Assembly: GCF_000803065.1 (NCBI RefSeq)
Contig: NZ_JSXI01000063.1
Span: 124,001-188,000 of the forward strand
Length of the DNA stretch: 64,000 nucleotides
From: Sphingomonas sp. ERG5
GTDB taxonomy: Bacteria; Pseudomonadota; Alphaproteobacteria; Sphingomonadales; Sphingomonadaceae
Direction of reading: 5' to 3'
Shown here: positions 30,250-38,310 of the stretch, piece by piece
Numbering within the stretch: position 1 is the stretch's first letter
Layout: every line of letters begins with the position of its first letter
Translations under genes and position numbers: made by a program
The notes under the pieces: model-generated
Told to the model about the DNA's origin: nothing
The model's input: only the letters and a program-made list of their open reading frames with translations
Database searches by the model: none

Positions 30250-31539
30250 TCAGTTGAGGATGTGCATCCACATCGGCTGACCGACCAGGCTTTGCGATCC
30301 GCGCAGCTTCTCCAGCGCCTGCGCCACGCTGCGCTCCGGCCCTTCATGCGTCACGATCGCGACGAGCACACTGCCATCGGGCATTGCGCCACGCTGGATC
30401 AGGCTTTCGATCGATACGCCGGCATCGCGCATCGCCGCGGCGATTTCCGCCAGCACGCCGACCTTGTCGGTCACGGTGAAGCGCACATAGGCGCGCGCGC
30501 GCCGATCGCCGCTGTCCGCGGCCTGATGCGCGGCGAGCGCGTCGGCGGGCATCGCGAACGCCGGGCCATATTCGCCCCGCGCGATATCGATCAGGTCAGC
30601 GACCACGGCGGACGCGGTCGGGCCGTCACCCGCACCGGCGCCCTGAAACAGCAAGCGGCCGACGAAATTGCCCTCCGCGACCACCGCGTTGGTCGCGCCG
30701 GTGACATGGGCGAGCGGATGGCTGACCGGCACGAGATGCGGATGGACGCGCTGGAACAGGCCATGCGGGCCATCCTCGGCGAAACCGAGCAGGCGGATGC
30801 GATAGCCGAGCGCCGCGGCCTCGGCGATATCGGCGGCGATGACGTGACGGATGCCGTTCGCCACCACATCGCCAAAGGCCGGCTGCGTGCCGAAGGCGAT
30901 GCTCGACAGGATCGACAGTTTGTGCGCGGCGTCGATGCCGTCGATGTCGAAGGTCGGGTCGGATTCGGCAAAGCCCAATGCCTGCGCCTCGGCCAGCACT
31001 TCGGCGAAGTCGCGGCCCTCGGCCTCCATCTTGGAAAGGATGAAATTGCAGGTGCCGTTGAGAATGCCATAGACGCGCGCGATCTCGTTCGCCGCCGCGC
31101 CTTCGCGCAAGCCCTTGATCACCGGAATGCCACCCGCGACCGCCGCTTCGAACTTCAGCGCGGCGCCGGCCTTTTCGGCGGCGCGGGCGAGTTCGAGGCC
31201 GTGATGCGCAATCATCGCCTTGTTGGCGGTCACGAAGCCCTTGCCCGCCGCAAGCGTCGAGCGCGCCAACGCCAGCGCGGGACCATCCGAACCACCGATC
31301 AGTTCGACCACAACATCGGCATCGTCATGATGCGACAGCGCCGCCGTGTCATCGACCCAGGCAAAGCGCGACAGGTCGACGCCACGATCCTTGGCGCGAT
31401 CACGCGCGGAAATGGCGACGATCTCGATCGGGCGCCCCGCGCGCCGCGCGATCAGCGCTCCATTCGCATCGATCAGTCGGATCACGCCCCCGCCGACAGT
31501 GCCGAGTCCAGCGAGCGCGATGCGTAGCGGTTTGGTCAT
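30250..31539 (-). CDS. hom: Homoserine dehydrogenase
   Basis: A 429-residue enzyme reducing aspartate semialdehyde to homoserine with NAD(P)H, in the threonine/methionine branch. GLGTVGGGVIRL is the nucleotide-binding loop; VTANKAMIAHHG, NGTCNFILSKMEAEGR and ESDPTFDIDGIDAAHKL are signature segments including catalytic acidic and lysine residues. The C-terminal ACT domain (YVRFTVTDKVGVLAEIAAAM) is the allosteric domain of the standalone monofunctional enzymes. ATG at 31539 follows GGGTGG. It is monocistronic here, with no metX or thr genes next to it. Confidence 0.95.
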   Translation of the reverse strand: MTKPLRIALAGLGTVGGGVIRLIDANGALIARRAGRPIEIVAISARDRAKDRGVDLSRFAWVDDTAALSHHDDADVVVELIGGSDGPALALARSTLAAGKGFVTANKAMIAHHGLELARAAEKAGAALKFEAAVAGGIPVIKGLREGAAANEIARVYGILNGTCNFILSKMEAEGRDFAEVLAEAQALGFAESDPTFDIDGIDAAHKLSILSSIAFGTQPAFGDVVANGIRHVIAADIAEAAALGYRIRLLGFAEDGPHGLFQRVHPHLVPVSHPLAHVTGATNAVVAEGNFVGRLLFQGAGAGDGPTASAVVADLIDIARGEYGPAFAMPADALAAHQAADSGDRRARAYVRFTVTDKVGVLAEIAAAMRDAGVSIESLIQRGAMPDGSVLVAIVTHEGPERSVAQALEKLRGSQSLVGQPMWMHILN

Positions 31540-31895
31540 TTGGGCCACCCTTTCCGGGCGCGGCCTAACCGATCTTTCCGCCAAGGCAAGCCATCGTCGC
31601 GCGGCCGGAGCCTTGAGCGCGATATCAGAAGCCTATGCGAGGGCTGGGGAACGCGTGGCGGGAGATATGTTACACCGTAGATGTAACATATCTCCTCTGC
31701 CGCCGTCCGGCGAGAATTCCAGTATAGTTCGTTATAAATCAGCTACTTAATATGGATTTTACATCACCAGATACCGGGCAAGCGGAGTTTCGGGAACATC
31801 GGCGTTGCCCGGGCGATGGCGCATCCGCGCGGCTGGTATCGCTTCACAAGCGATCTCCGCTCAGCACCGATGGATCGGATCAAGCGATCGATGCC
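31540..31895. other. Gene-free stretch holding the hom promoter region and a palindrome
   Basis: Besides the palindrome at 31661-31695 the segment 31720-31765 is AT-rich (TATAGTTCGTTATAAATCAG). I see no gene: short frames here have no start signal or family feature. Confidence 0.5.
31661..31695. repeat. Perfect 14-bp palindrome GGAGATATGTTACA / TGTAACATATCTCC
   Basis: The two 14-bp arms flank a 7-base loop. It lies 122 bases upstream of the homoserine dehydrogenase start. The core GATATGTTACA-N-TGTAACATATC recurs at 54704 and a shorter form at 38932. Confidence 0.85.
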
Positions 31896-32315
31896 CTAAA
31901 CGGCGGCCCATGGATCATAGTTGCCGAAGCTCCAGACATTGCCTTCGAAGTCTCGCGCCGAATAACCGCGCCCGCCATAATCCTGGTCGACCGGCTCAAG
32001 GAAGATTTCCGCGCCCGCCGCGCGAGCGCGATCGGCATGCGCATCGACATCGGCGACGATCAGGTAGAGCGACATGGTCGCGCCGCCAGCCTGGGCAACG
32101 GTGGTGATTCGGCCGCCCTGCGCAAAGGGGCTGTCCACGACCGACGACAGCATGATCATCCGGTCCTGCCAGAGCAGCTGAGCGTGGTGGATGAGGGCCG
32201 GGTTCGCATCGTCGGCAAAGACCGCGTGGCGCGTGAAACCGAACGCGTCGCATAAAAAGGCGATCGCACGCGCCGCATCGGCATAGCGCAAATTGGGAAT
32301 CAGTTCGTGTCGCAT
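31896..32315 (-). CDS. VOC-family (glyoxalase/bleomycin-resistance fold) protein
   Basis: A 139-residue protein made of two beta-alpha-beta-beta-beta units. It begins MRHELIPNLRYADAARAIAF, carries FLCDAFGFTRHAVFAD and in the second half VADVDAHADRARAAGAEIFL and GGRGYSARDFEGNVWSFGNY, the standard VOC signature near the second metal ligand. The subgroup is often called PhnB-like or glyoxalase-like of unknown substrate. It is separate from its minus-strand neighbours. Confidence 0.88.
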   Translation of the reverse strand: MRHELIPNLRYADAARAIAFLCDAFGFTRHAVFADDANPALIHHAQLLWQDRMIMLSSVVDSPFAQGGRITTVAQAGGATMSLYLIVADVDAHADRARAAGAEIFLEPVDQDYGGRGYSARDFEGNVWSFGNYDPWAAV

Positions 32316-32383
32316 GGCAAGCTCCTCGGGTTACCGGGAGGGCCTAGCCGGGCTCTCGCACGGCGTATTGGATCAAACGCACC

Positions 32384-33250
32384 TCAATGCTCGACCAACC
32401 CGCCGCTCTCCCCGAGCAAGCGGGCGACAAATGTGCTGGGCGTAATCCCGGCAAATTCGCGGAATTCGCGGATCAGGTGCGACTGGTCGCAATAGCCGAT
32501 ATCATGCGCCAATCCCGCCCAGTCGGGATCCGGCATGGCGCTGACCATGCGCGTTACGCGGTGGAATCGTAACAGCCGGCGGAAGCTGCGCGGGCCGATG
32601 CCGACATTGTCCCGAATCCGGTCGGCCAGATGCTTGCGGCTCCAGCCGACCATATCGGCAACCGTGCGCAAATCGAGATCAGGGCGGTGACTCACCAGCG
32701 CCAGGGCATGGTCGTTGATCGCGGCAAGCGGTCGGGTCTCAGCCATGCGCGTCACCAGCGCCGCATCGAGCAACGCGATCCGCGCGTCGCGCGATCGCGC
32801 CTCGACCAACTCCATGCCAAGCTGTCGTGCGGCCGGTCCCAGCACCGCGTCGAGCGGCACCACCCGGTCGAGCAGCAAATGCATCGGCACCCCGAGCAAC
32901 CGCCGCAGCGTGGTGAGCGGCAGGAAGACATGCATGCCGCACTGCGTACCATTCGACCGCGACAGCGCGGGCTGAAGATGAACCCCCGCTACAAAAGCCT
33001 CGCCCATGCCGAGCTCGAGGATGTTGCCGTCGCCGCCGATGATGGTGATCGGATCGCCGAGATTGACGATCAGCACCCCTTCGCCATGCGGCAATTCCCG
33101 CCGGGCGGTAAAGCCGCCGGTGCGCTCGGTATAATCGCAATAGCCGTTGATCAGCCCGGCGAGCGCCGGTGGCGGCGCGATATGCGCCATGCTCCAGGCA
33201 TTGACGCCATCGTCATGCACATCGAATCGGGTCAGGCGCGCGCCGGGCAC
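32384..33250 (-). CDS. AraC-family transcriptional regulator
   Basis: A 288-residue regulator with an N-terminal sensory cupin-like region (PPPALAGLINGYCDYTERTG, then RRELPHGEGVLIVNLGDPI) and a C-terminal double HTH from about residue 185 (TVADMVGWSRKHLADRI and GLAHDIGYCDQSHLIREFRE, then FAGITPSTF). This subgroup commonly regulates a neighbouring metabolic gene or oxygenase. I placed the start at a GTG 11 bases after the stop of the upstream oxygenase gene, because the DVHDDGVNAW segment belongs to the domain; ATG at 33190 is the conservative alternative. Probably co-transcribed with that oxygenase. Confidence 0.85.
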   Translation of the reverse strand: MPGARLTRFDVHDDGVNAWSMAHIAPPPALAGLINGYCDYTERTGGFTARRELPHGEGVLIVNLGDPITIIGGDGNILELGMGEAFVAGVHLQPALSRSNGTQCGMHVFLPLTTLRRLLGVPMHLLLDRVVPLDAVLGPAARQLGMELVEARSRDARIALLDAALVTRMAETRPLAAINDHALALVSHRPDLDLRTVADMVGWSRKHLADRIRDNVGIGPRSFRRLLRFHRVTRMVSAMPDPDWAGLAHDIGYCDQSHLIREFREFAGITPSTFVARLLGESGGLVEH

Positions 33251-33260
33251 CCCGAACCAC

Positions 33261-34214
33261 TCACTTCTTGACCAGGCCGATCTCGACCAGCCGCTCATGC
33301 AGATAATCGTGCGCGGTGATCGGGGTCGGATAGCGATTGGGATGATCGGCATCGACGCAGCCGGGCAGCGTCTCGATCAGGAAATCGGGCGCCGGATGAA
33401 GGAAGAACGGCATCGAGTAGCGCGACACGCCACGGCGTTCGGGCGGCGGATTGACCACGCGATGCGTCGTCGAGGGCAGGACGTGATTGGTCAGCCGCTG
33501 CAACATGTCGCCGACATTGACCACCATCGCGCCCTCGGGCGGCTTGATCGCGAGCCATTTGCCGTCGCGGTCAAGCAGTTCGAGGCCAGCCTCCTCCGCG
33601 CCGAGCAGCAGCGTGATGAGGTTGATGTCCTCATGCGCCCCGGCGCGCACGCCCTCGGCATTGGCGGGAATCGGCGGGTAGTGCAGCAAGCGCAGCACGC
33701 TGTTGCCGTCGCCGACGGCATGGTCAAACCAGTTGGGCGCGAGGCCGAGATGGCGGGCGATTGCCGATAACAGCCGGTCCCCGGCACGGTCGAACGCTTC
33801 GAACAGTTCGAGAAACACCGGCTTGAACCCCGCCGGCTCGGTCGGCCAGACATTGGGCGACATCTGCGCGGCAAAACGATGCCCGGCGGGCAATTCGCGG
33901 CCGACATGCCAGAATTCCTTCAAATCGACCGCGCTCGCGCCTTTGGCGATTTCGGTCTTGAACGGGGTATACCCGCGCGCGCCACCGCCACCGGGTGCAT
34001 GATAGCTGCGCTTCTCCGCTTCGGGCAGCTCGAACAGCGTCCTGGTTTCGGCCCAGGCGCGTTCGATCAAATCGGCGGGAATGCCGTGATCCGCGATCAC
34101 CGCGAAGCCGAAGCGTTCGAACGATCCGCCAAGCGCCGCGGCAAAGGCTTTCGGGTCGGCCGCCTCGTCGTTGAGCGAGAGCGCGGGCACCTGAGCGGCG
34201 GGAGTATCGAGCAT
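33261..34214 (-). CDS. Isopenicillin N synthase-like 2-oxoglutarate/Fe(II) dioxygenase
   Basis: A 317-residue enzyme of the non-heme iron oxygenase family. The iron facial triad is in GAHEDINLITLLLG (His and Asp) and STTHRVVNPP (second His), and the 2-oxoglutarate salt bridge is the R.S in GVSRYSMPFFLHP. The N-terminal FERFGFAVIADHGIP region is the DIOX_N domain. Family members oxidise many small molecules, including ethylene-forming and gibberellin-like reactions; the substrate here is unknown. The AraC regulator follows downstream on the same strand. Confidence 0.92.
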   Translation of the reverse strand: MLDTPAAQVPALSLNDEAADPKAFAAALGGSFERFGFAVIADHGIPADLIERAWAETRTLFELPEAEKRSYHAPGGGGARGYTPFKTEIAKGASAVDLKEFWHVGRELPAGHRFAAQMSPNVWPTEPAGFKPVFLELFEAFDRAGDRLLSAIARHLGLAPNWFDHAVGDGNSVLRLLHYPPIPANAEGVRAGAHEDINLITLLLGAEEAGLELLDRDGKWLAIKPPEGAMVVNVGDMLQRLTNHVLPSTTHRVVNPPPERRGVSRYSMPFFLHPAPDFLIETLPGCVDADHPNRYPTPITAHDYLHERLVEIGLVKK

Positions 34215-34285
34215 GGCTGTTCGTCCGTATGGGGCTTCAATCGACCTAGATAACAAGCCCAACGCCGAACGAACAGCCTCGCTCC

Positions 34286-34996
34286 TCAGGCCGGGATACC
34301 GAAGCGCTCGATCACGTCATCGAGCGGCACCTGCCCGAGCATGGCGCCCGAGCCTGCAGGGCCTTCGTCATCCTCGATCGCCACAGCGAAGCGGACTGCC
34401 GGAAGCGCCTCGATCCGACTGCGCAAGGCCGCCAGTCGCGGATAGTCCGACGAGTCGATCGCCTGGTGGAATTCGGCCCAGCGCGCCACGCCGATCAGCA
34501 CCAGATCGGCCAAAGTGGGCCGGTCGCCAACCAGGAACGGCGTATCGCCGATCGCCGCCTCAAGCTTCGCGTGACGGTTGGCGACCGCCTGTCGCCCGTA
34601 GCGGCGCAACGCCGCCTGCAAGTCCGGGTCGGGCGGGCTCATTTCGAGTGCGGCCCATAACGGGCTGAACGCGCCGGTGAAGCCGCTGTTGATGAAGCCG
34701 ATCCACTGATGCATGCGATCGGCATCGGGCGTTCCGGCGGCAAAGCTGATCCGGCGGTCTGTATCGCGCGCCTCGAGCCAGGCCGCGATCGCCATGGTCT
34801 CAGTCAGTACATGCCCGTCGTCCATGACCAGAACCGGGGTTTCCTGGCGCGGGTTGAGGCGCGCATAGGCGTCATTCTTCATATCGGCGAGCATGTCGAC
34901 GCGTGTGAGGTGATAGGGCTGGCCGAGCAGTTCGAACGCGGCGACGAGCCCCATCGAGCTTCCCAGCGGGAAGCCATAGACGAGTATCGGGTCCAT
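34286..34996 (-). CDS. Glutathione S-transferase
   Basis: A 236-residue protein. Residues 1-80 are the thioredoxin-fold G-site domain (ILVYGFPLGSSMGLVAAFEL, then NPRQETPVLVMDDGHVLTET, with the cis-proline before VLV), and residues 95-215 are the helical domain with DRPTLADLVLIGVARW. Two consecutive serines at the catalytic position suggest a serine or tyrosine-type GST of the nu/YfcG or related bacterial classes; which class is uncertain. It is divergent from the HxlR regulator at 35103, its likely controller. Confidence 0.9.
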   Translation of the reverse strand: MDPILVYGFPLGSSMGLVAAFELLGQPYHLTRVDMLADMKNDAYARLNPRQETPVLVMDDGHVLTETMAIAAWLEARDTDRRISFAAGTPDADRMHQWIGFINSGFTGAFSPLWAALEMSPPDPDLQAALRRYGRQAVANRHAKLEAAIGDTPFLVGDRPTLADLVLIGVARWAEFHQAIDSSDYPRLAALRSRIEALPAVRFAVAIEDDEGPAGSGAMLGQVPLDDVIERFGIPA

Positions 34997-35069
34997 TGGA
35001 TTTTCCTGATGATGTAAGCGGGTCGCTGCGCAGCGACGCTTGATCTAGGATCTCTCCGCCCCAAGTAAA

Positions 35070-35087
35070 TTACGCACAATTTTGTAA
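35070..35087. promoter_or_regulatory. Putative HxlR operator TTAC-N10-GTAA
   Basis: TTAC and GTAA are inverted around ten bases (GCACAATTTT), directly upstream of the hxlR start, in the shared promoter region with the GST gene. A 16-base perfect palindrome GTCGCTGC|GCAGCGAC lies 33 bases further up at 35022-35037. HxlR-type regulators commonly bind such TTAC..GTAA sites. Confidence 0.45.
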
Positions 35088-35102
35088 CCAGACGGAGCGC
35101 CC

Positions 35103-35453
35103 ATGAAACATGTCGTCTCGCGCTGCCCGATCGCCGGGGCGATGCAAGTCCTGAGCGGCCGCTGGCCGACGCTGCTGCTTTATTATCTGAAAGAGGGCAC
35201 CAAGCGGTTCAGCGACCTGCAGCGCGACAATCCAACCGTTTCGCATCGCATTCTGGCGCTCGAACTGCGCAAGCTGGAGGCGGCGGGGATCGTGCGCCGT
35301 ACCGAGCATGACGGCTATCCGCTGCGCGTCGATTATGCGCTGACCGAGGCCGGGTGGCGGCTGGTACCACTGATCGATGCGATCGGCGGCTGGTGGGAAA
35401 ACCTTCAGGCGGGCAGCGATTTGCCCGCGCCCAAGATTGCGATCGACGCCTGA
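35103..35453 (+). CDS. HxlR-family transcriptional regulator
   Basis: A 116-residue winged-helix protein. SRCPIAGAMQVLSGRWPTLL begins the domain, LYYLKEGTKRFSDLQRD and SHRILALELRKLEAAGIVRR form the recognition helix and wing, and VDYALTEAGWRLVPLIDAIG ends it, the classic HxlR pattern with an N-terminal cysteine (Cys8) that senses electrophiles in several members. It is divergent from the glutathione S-transferase, fitting a thiol-stress or electrophile-detoxification unit. Confidence 0.93.
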   Translation: MKHVVSRCPIAGAMQVLSGRWPTLLLYYLKEGTKRFSDLQRDNPTVSHRILALELRKLEAAGIVRRTEHDGYPLRVDYALTEAGWRLVPLIDAIGGWWENLQAGSDLPAPKIAIDA

Positions 35454-35499
35454 CGCTGCGCCGTGGCGGATTGATCCGCCCCGTTTTCGTGCCAACCGC

Positions 35500-36012
35500 C
35501 TAGTCGCTGAGCAGGATCGTGCCCTTGGCGTGATCGGCGCCCACCGGCGCGAGCTCGAGTTTGAACGGCTTGTCCTTTTCAGTCGTGCCGGTCAGCCCGG
35601 TGCCGTCCACCTTGACCTTGAAGCCGGCATCCTTGTTGAGCCGCTGCAGGAACCAGTCCTGCACCGCTTTCGGGGTTCCGGGGCTGTCAAAGCTGATCCG
35701 CACCCGGCCGGAATCGGTGCCCCCCTTGCCGCCGTCCTTGGCGTCGACGTTCATCGCCGAGATGGTCGATCCGGGATAGAGTTTCACACCGTTGAGATCG
35801 AAATCCCCGGCGTCGAGCTTCATTTTGGGCAGCTTGAGTTTGCCGGAGAAGCCCGGGACGTTGACCGATACCTGCCCATCCTTATCGACCCCGGCGACCA
35901 TATTGCCGTCAGTGCCGGAGGCGTTGATCGAGATCGTCGTGCCGTCCCCGCCCGAATCGCAGGCAGCCAGAGGTAAAGCGAGAATCAGCGCAGCAGCGAA
36001 TGTGCGAAGCAT
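35500..36012 (-). CDS. Hypothetical lipoprotein, 170 aa
   Basis: A type II signal peptide with lipobox LPLAACDSGG at residues 15-24. The mature part is rich in Gly, Asp and Lys and has repeated strand-like segments (GQVSVNVPGFSGKLKLPKMK, DAGDFDLNGVKLYPGS, GFKVKVDGTGLTG). It looks like a beta-rich outer-membrane or periplasmic lipoprotein of unknown role. ATG at 36012 chosen; an upstream ATG would make the leader too long. Confidence 0.75.
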   Translation of the reverse strand: MLRTFAAALILALPLAACDSGGDGTTISINASGTDGNMVAGVDKDGQVSVNVPGFSGKLKLPKMKLDAGDFDLNGVKLYPGSTISAMNVDAKDGGKGGTDSGRVRISFDSPGTPKAVQDWFLQRLNKDAGFKVKVDGTGLTGTTEKDKPFKLELAPVGADHAKGTILLSD

Positions 36013-36078
36013 GGCGAGCCTCCAGAGTGTTATATCAGAGCAACACACTACAGACCCGCCATGGCATTCGTCAAGCGA

Positions 36079-36435
36079 TCAACCGAGCAGTCGTTCCATG
36101 GTCTTTTCGTGCAGCCAGATGTTCATTGTCGCGGTGTCGTCCTGATCGCCGGTATAACCGAGTTCGGTGGCGAGCGTCTTGCGGGCATCGAGACTTGAAT
36201 CGAGGCCCAGCGCCTTCATCAGATCGACGATCGAGGTCTTGTAGTTGAGTGTTTCACCACGCGCGGCGGCACGGTCGGCCAATACGGCTTCGATCGCTTC
36301 GCGCGACGGAGCCGGTTTGGCGGGCGGCGGCGGTGCTGCTTCAACCGGGGCAGCTGCTTCGGCGGGGGCAGCCGGAGCTGGCGCCGCTTCTTCATGACCG
36401 AAAATGGCGTCCTTGATTGCGCCGAATATGCTCAT
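36079..36435 (-). CDS. DUF3597 domain protein
   Basis: A 118-residue protein. It starts MSIFGAIKDAIFGHEEAAPA, has an alanine/proline/glutamate-rich linker (residues 15-45), then the DUF3597 core: LNYKTSIVDLMKALGLDSSL, then DARKTLATELGYTG and MNIWLHEKTMERL. DUF3597 proteins are small soluble proteins similar to LysM-associated envelope proteins and are frequent in alphaproteobacteria and pseudomonads; function unknown. AAGGAGGAGACGGAC gives a strong ribosome-binding site. Confidence 0.88.
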   Translation of the reverse strand: MSIFGAIKDAIFGHEEAAPAPAAPAEAAAPVEAAPPPPAKPAPSREAIEAVLADRAAARGETLNYKTSIVDLMKALGLDSSLDARKTLATELGYTGDQDDTATMNIWLHEKTMERLLG

Positions 36436-36567
36436 GTCCGTCTCCTCCTTGAGGACCGTCAGGGTGGTCCTGCCGGCCTGATACCATAATCATCGGCATG
36501 GCGCGCCGGTTCCGTGGGACATAATCGGGGGGTGACCTCCCGTGCCGCATCTGCGAGGGGCATGCGC

Positions 36568-37806
36568 ATGGACGCGACTCAGCCCGGCCCCGAAACGCGC
36601 CAGCGCGATACGCCACCACTCGGTTTCCGCGAATTCGTCGCGCTGATCGCGGGCTTGATGGCGCTGACCGCGCTCGGCATCGATTCGATGCTGCCGGCGC
36701 TGCCCGCGATCGGCCAGTCGCTCGCCATCGCGACCGACAATGAGCGCCAGTTCATCATTACCGTCTTCCTGATCGGCTTCGGTACCGCGCAACTCGTCCA
36801 TGGTCCGCTCGCCGATCGCTATGGCCGCAAACCGGTGCTTGGCGTGGCACTCGCCGCCTATGTCATCGCCAATGTGATCGCGGCCTTTTCGGGCAGCTTC
36901 ATGCTGTTGCTGGTCGCGCGCTTCATCGGCGGAACGGCGATCGCCGCGTCGCGCGTGGTGACCGTCGCTTTGGTACGTGATTGCTATTCGGGCCGGGCGA
37001 TGGCGCGGGTGATGAGCCTGGCCTTCATCGTCTTCATGGCAGCACCGGTGATCGCGCCGACCTTCGGCCAAGCGGTCTTGCTGGCCGGCAGTTGGCGGCT
37101 GATCTTCTGGGGTATCGCCGCAGTCAGTACCGCGATCCTGATCTGGTTCTGGTGGCGGATGCCCGAGACGCTGCACGAGGCGGATCGGATGCCCTTGTCG
37201 GCGGCGCGGCTGTTCGGCGGATTCCGTCTGGCGATCACCGATCGCTGGTCGATCGGCTATACGCTCGCCTCGACCGCGCTGCTCGGCGGGCTGTACGGCT
37301 ATATCAATTCGATCCAGCAAATCCTGTTCGACACCTTCCACCGCCCCGACCTGCTGGTCATCGTCTTCGCGGTGACCGCCGGCACGATGGCGCTCGCCAA
37401 CCTGCTCAATTCCCGCATCGTGATGCGAGTCGGCACGCGGCGTATTTCGCACACCGCGCTGACCGTCCTGATCCTGCTCGCCGGCACGCATCTGCTGATC
37501 GCCTGGGCAGGGTATGAAACGCTGTGGAGCTTCGCGATCCTTCAGGCGCTGATGATGGGCTGTTTCGGCCTCGCCACGGCAAATTTCGGCGCAATGGCGA
37601 TGGAGAATATGGGTCATATCGCCGGCACTGCCTCCAGCGTGCAGGGATTCATCACCGTCACCGCGGGCGCGCTGCTCGGCGCATTGATCGGGCAGAGCTT
37701 CGACGGCTCGACGGTGCCGCTCTATATCGGCTTCTTCTCCGCTGGGTTGGTCGCACTGGCGATCGTCGCGGTGGTCGAGCGCGGACGGCTGTTTCGTCCC
37801 AGTTAA
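36568..37806 (+). CDS. Bcr/CflA-type multidrug MFS efflux transporter
   Basis: A 412-residue membrane protein with about 12 helices. GIDSMLPALPAIGQSL in helix 1, GFGTAQLVHGPLADRYGRKP (motif A between helices 2 and 3), SRVVTVALVRDCYSG after helix 4 and the motif C-like FMAAPVIAPTFGQAVLL mark the Bcr/CflA drug-resistance subfamily (DHA1). Drug:proton antiport at the inner membrane is the usual role; substrate unknown. GAGGGG fits the ATG at 36568 better than the ATG two codons before. It stands alone. Confidence 0.92.
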   Translation: MDATQPGPETRQRDTPPLGFREFVALIAGLMALTALGIDSMLPALPAIGQSLAIATDNERQFIITVFLIGFGTAQLVHGPLADRYGRKPVLGVALAAYVIANVIAAFSGSFMLLLVARFIGGTAIAASRVVTVALVRDCYSGRAMARVMSLAFIVFMAAPVIAPTFGQAVLLAGSWRLIFWGIAAVSTAILIWFWWRMPETLHEADRMPLSAARLFGGFRLAITDRWSIGYTLASTALLGGLYGYINSIQQILFDTFHRPDLLVIVFAVTAGTMALANLLNSRIVMRVGTRRISHTALTVLILLAGTHLLIAWAGYETLWSFAILQALMMGCFGLATANFGAMAMENMGHIAGTASSVQGFITVTAGALLGALIGQSFDGSTVPLYIGFFSAGLVALAIVAVVERGRLFRPS

Positions 37807-37828
37807 GTGTGGCTCGTCGCATGCCGAC

Positions 37829-37854
37829 GGAACTCTGACCCCTGCCCTACCGTT
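37829..37854 (+). promoter_or_regulatory. EcfG-type general stress promoter before the acidic protein gene
   Basis: GGAAC (37829-37833) and CGTT (37851-37854) with exactly 17 bases between match the alphaproteobacterial sigma-EcfG consensus GGAAC-N16/17-CGTT. It lies 42 bases before the start codon at 37896. Confidence 0.75.
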
Positions 37855-37895
37855 CGCTACTTCAACCGGCTATCATGTCGGACGGGAGACGAGAG

Positions 37896-38234
37896 ATGAC
37901 TATGGGCGGCTATCAGGTACCGGGCGACGGCACCGGCGACGACGGGTTCGAAGAAGAAGGCTATGACGAAAGTCAGCGCGCCGAAATCCTGGAATTCACG
38001 CGCGACGGGCCGAGCGACGGCACGATCCTGACCGACCTGATCCCCGACACCGGCGATGACGAGGAAGACGACGAACTCGAAATGAGCAGCGACGAGGTCG
38101 GCGAAGACGATGACGAGGATGTCAGCGACGACGACGATGACGATGAGGACGATCTGCAGGAAGATTTCGAAAGCGGTACCCTGGCTGATGACGACTCGCT
38201 CTCCGATGCCGATGATGTGGCACTGAAACCCTGA
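37896..38234 (+). CDS. Highly acidic hypothetical protein, 112 aa
   Basis: A 112-residue protein of extreme acidity: after MTMGGYQVPGDGTGDDG and an EEEGYDE patch it runs EEDDELEMSS, then DEVGEDDDEDVSDDDDDDED and LQEDFESG, with few basic residues. No signal peptide or membrane helix. Such proteins are probably disordered and could bind divalent cations, basic proteins or nucleoid factors. The gene has an excellent EcfG-type promoter and GGGAGACGAGAG as ribosome-binding site. I recognise no family. Confidence 0.72.
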   Translation: MTMGGYQVPGDGTGDDGFEEEGYDESQRAEILEFTRDGPSDGTILTDLIPDTGDDEEDDELEMSSDEVGEDDDEDVSDDDDDDEDDLQEDFESGTLADDDSLSDADDVALKP

Positions 38235-38243
38235 GGTCATAGC

Positions 38244-38267
38244 GGCGCGGCGCGGATTGACCGCGCC
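38244..38267 (+). terminator. Terminator-like hairpin after the acidic protein gene
   Basis: GGCGCGG and CCGCGCC pair around a 10-base loop, 9 bases after the stop codon; no T tract. Confidence 0.4.
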
Positions 38268-38310
38268 CGCCTCATCGGTCCAGCATGGCGGTCGCAACAG
38301 GAGCATTGCC

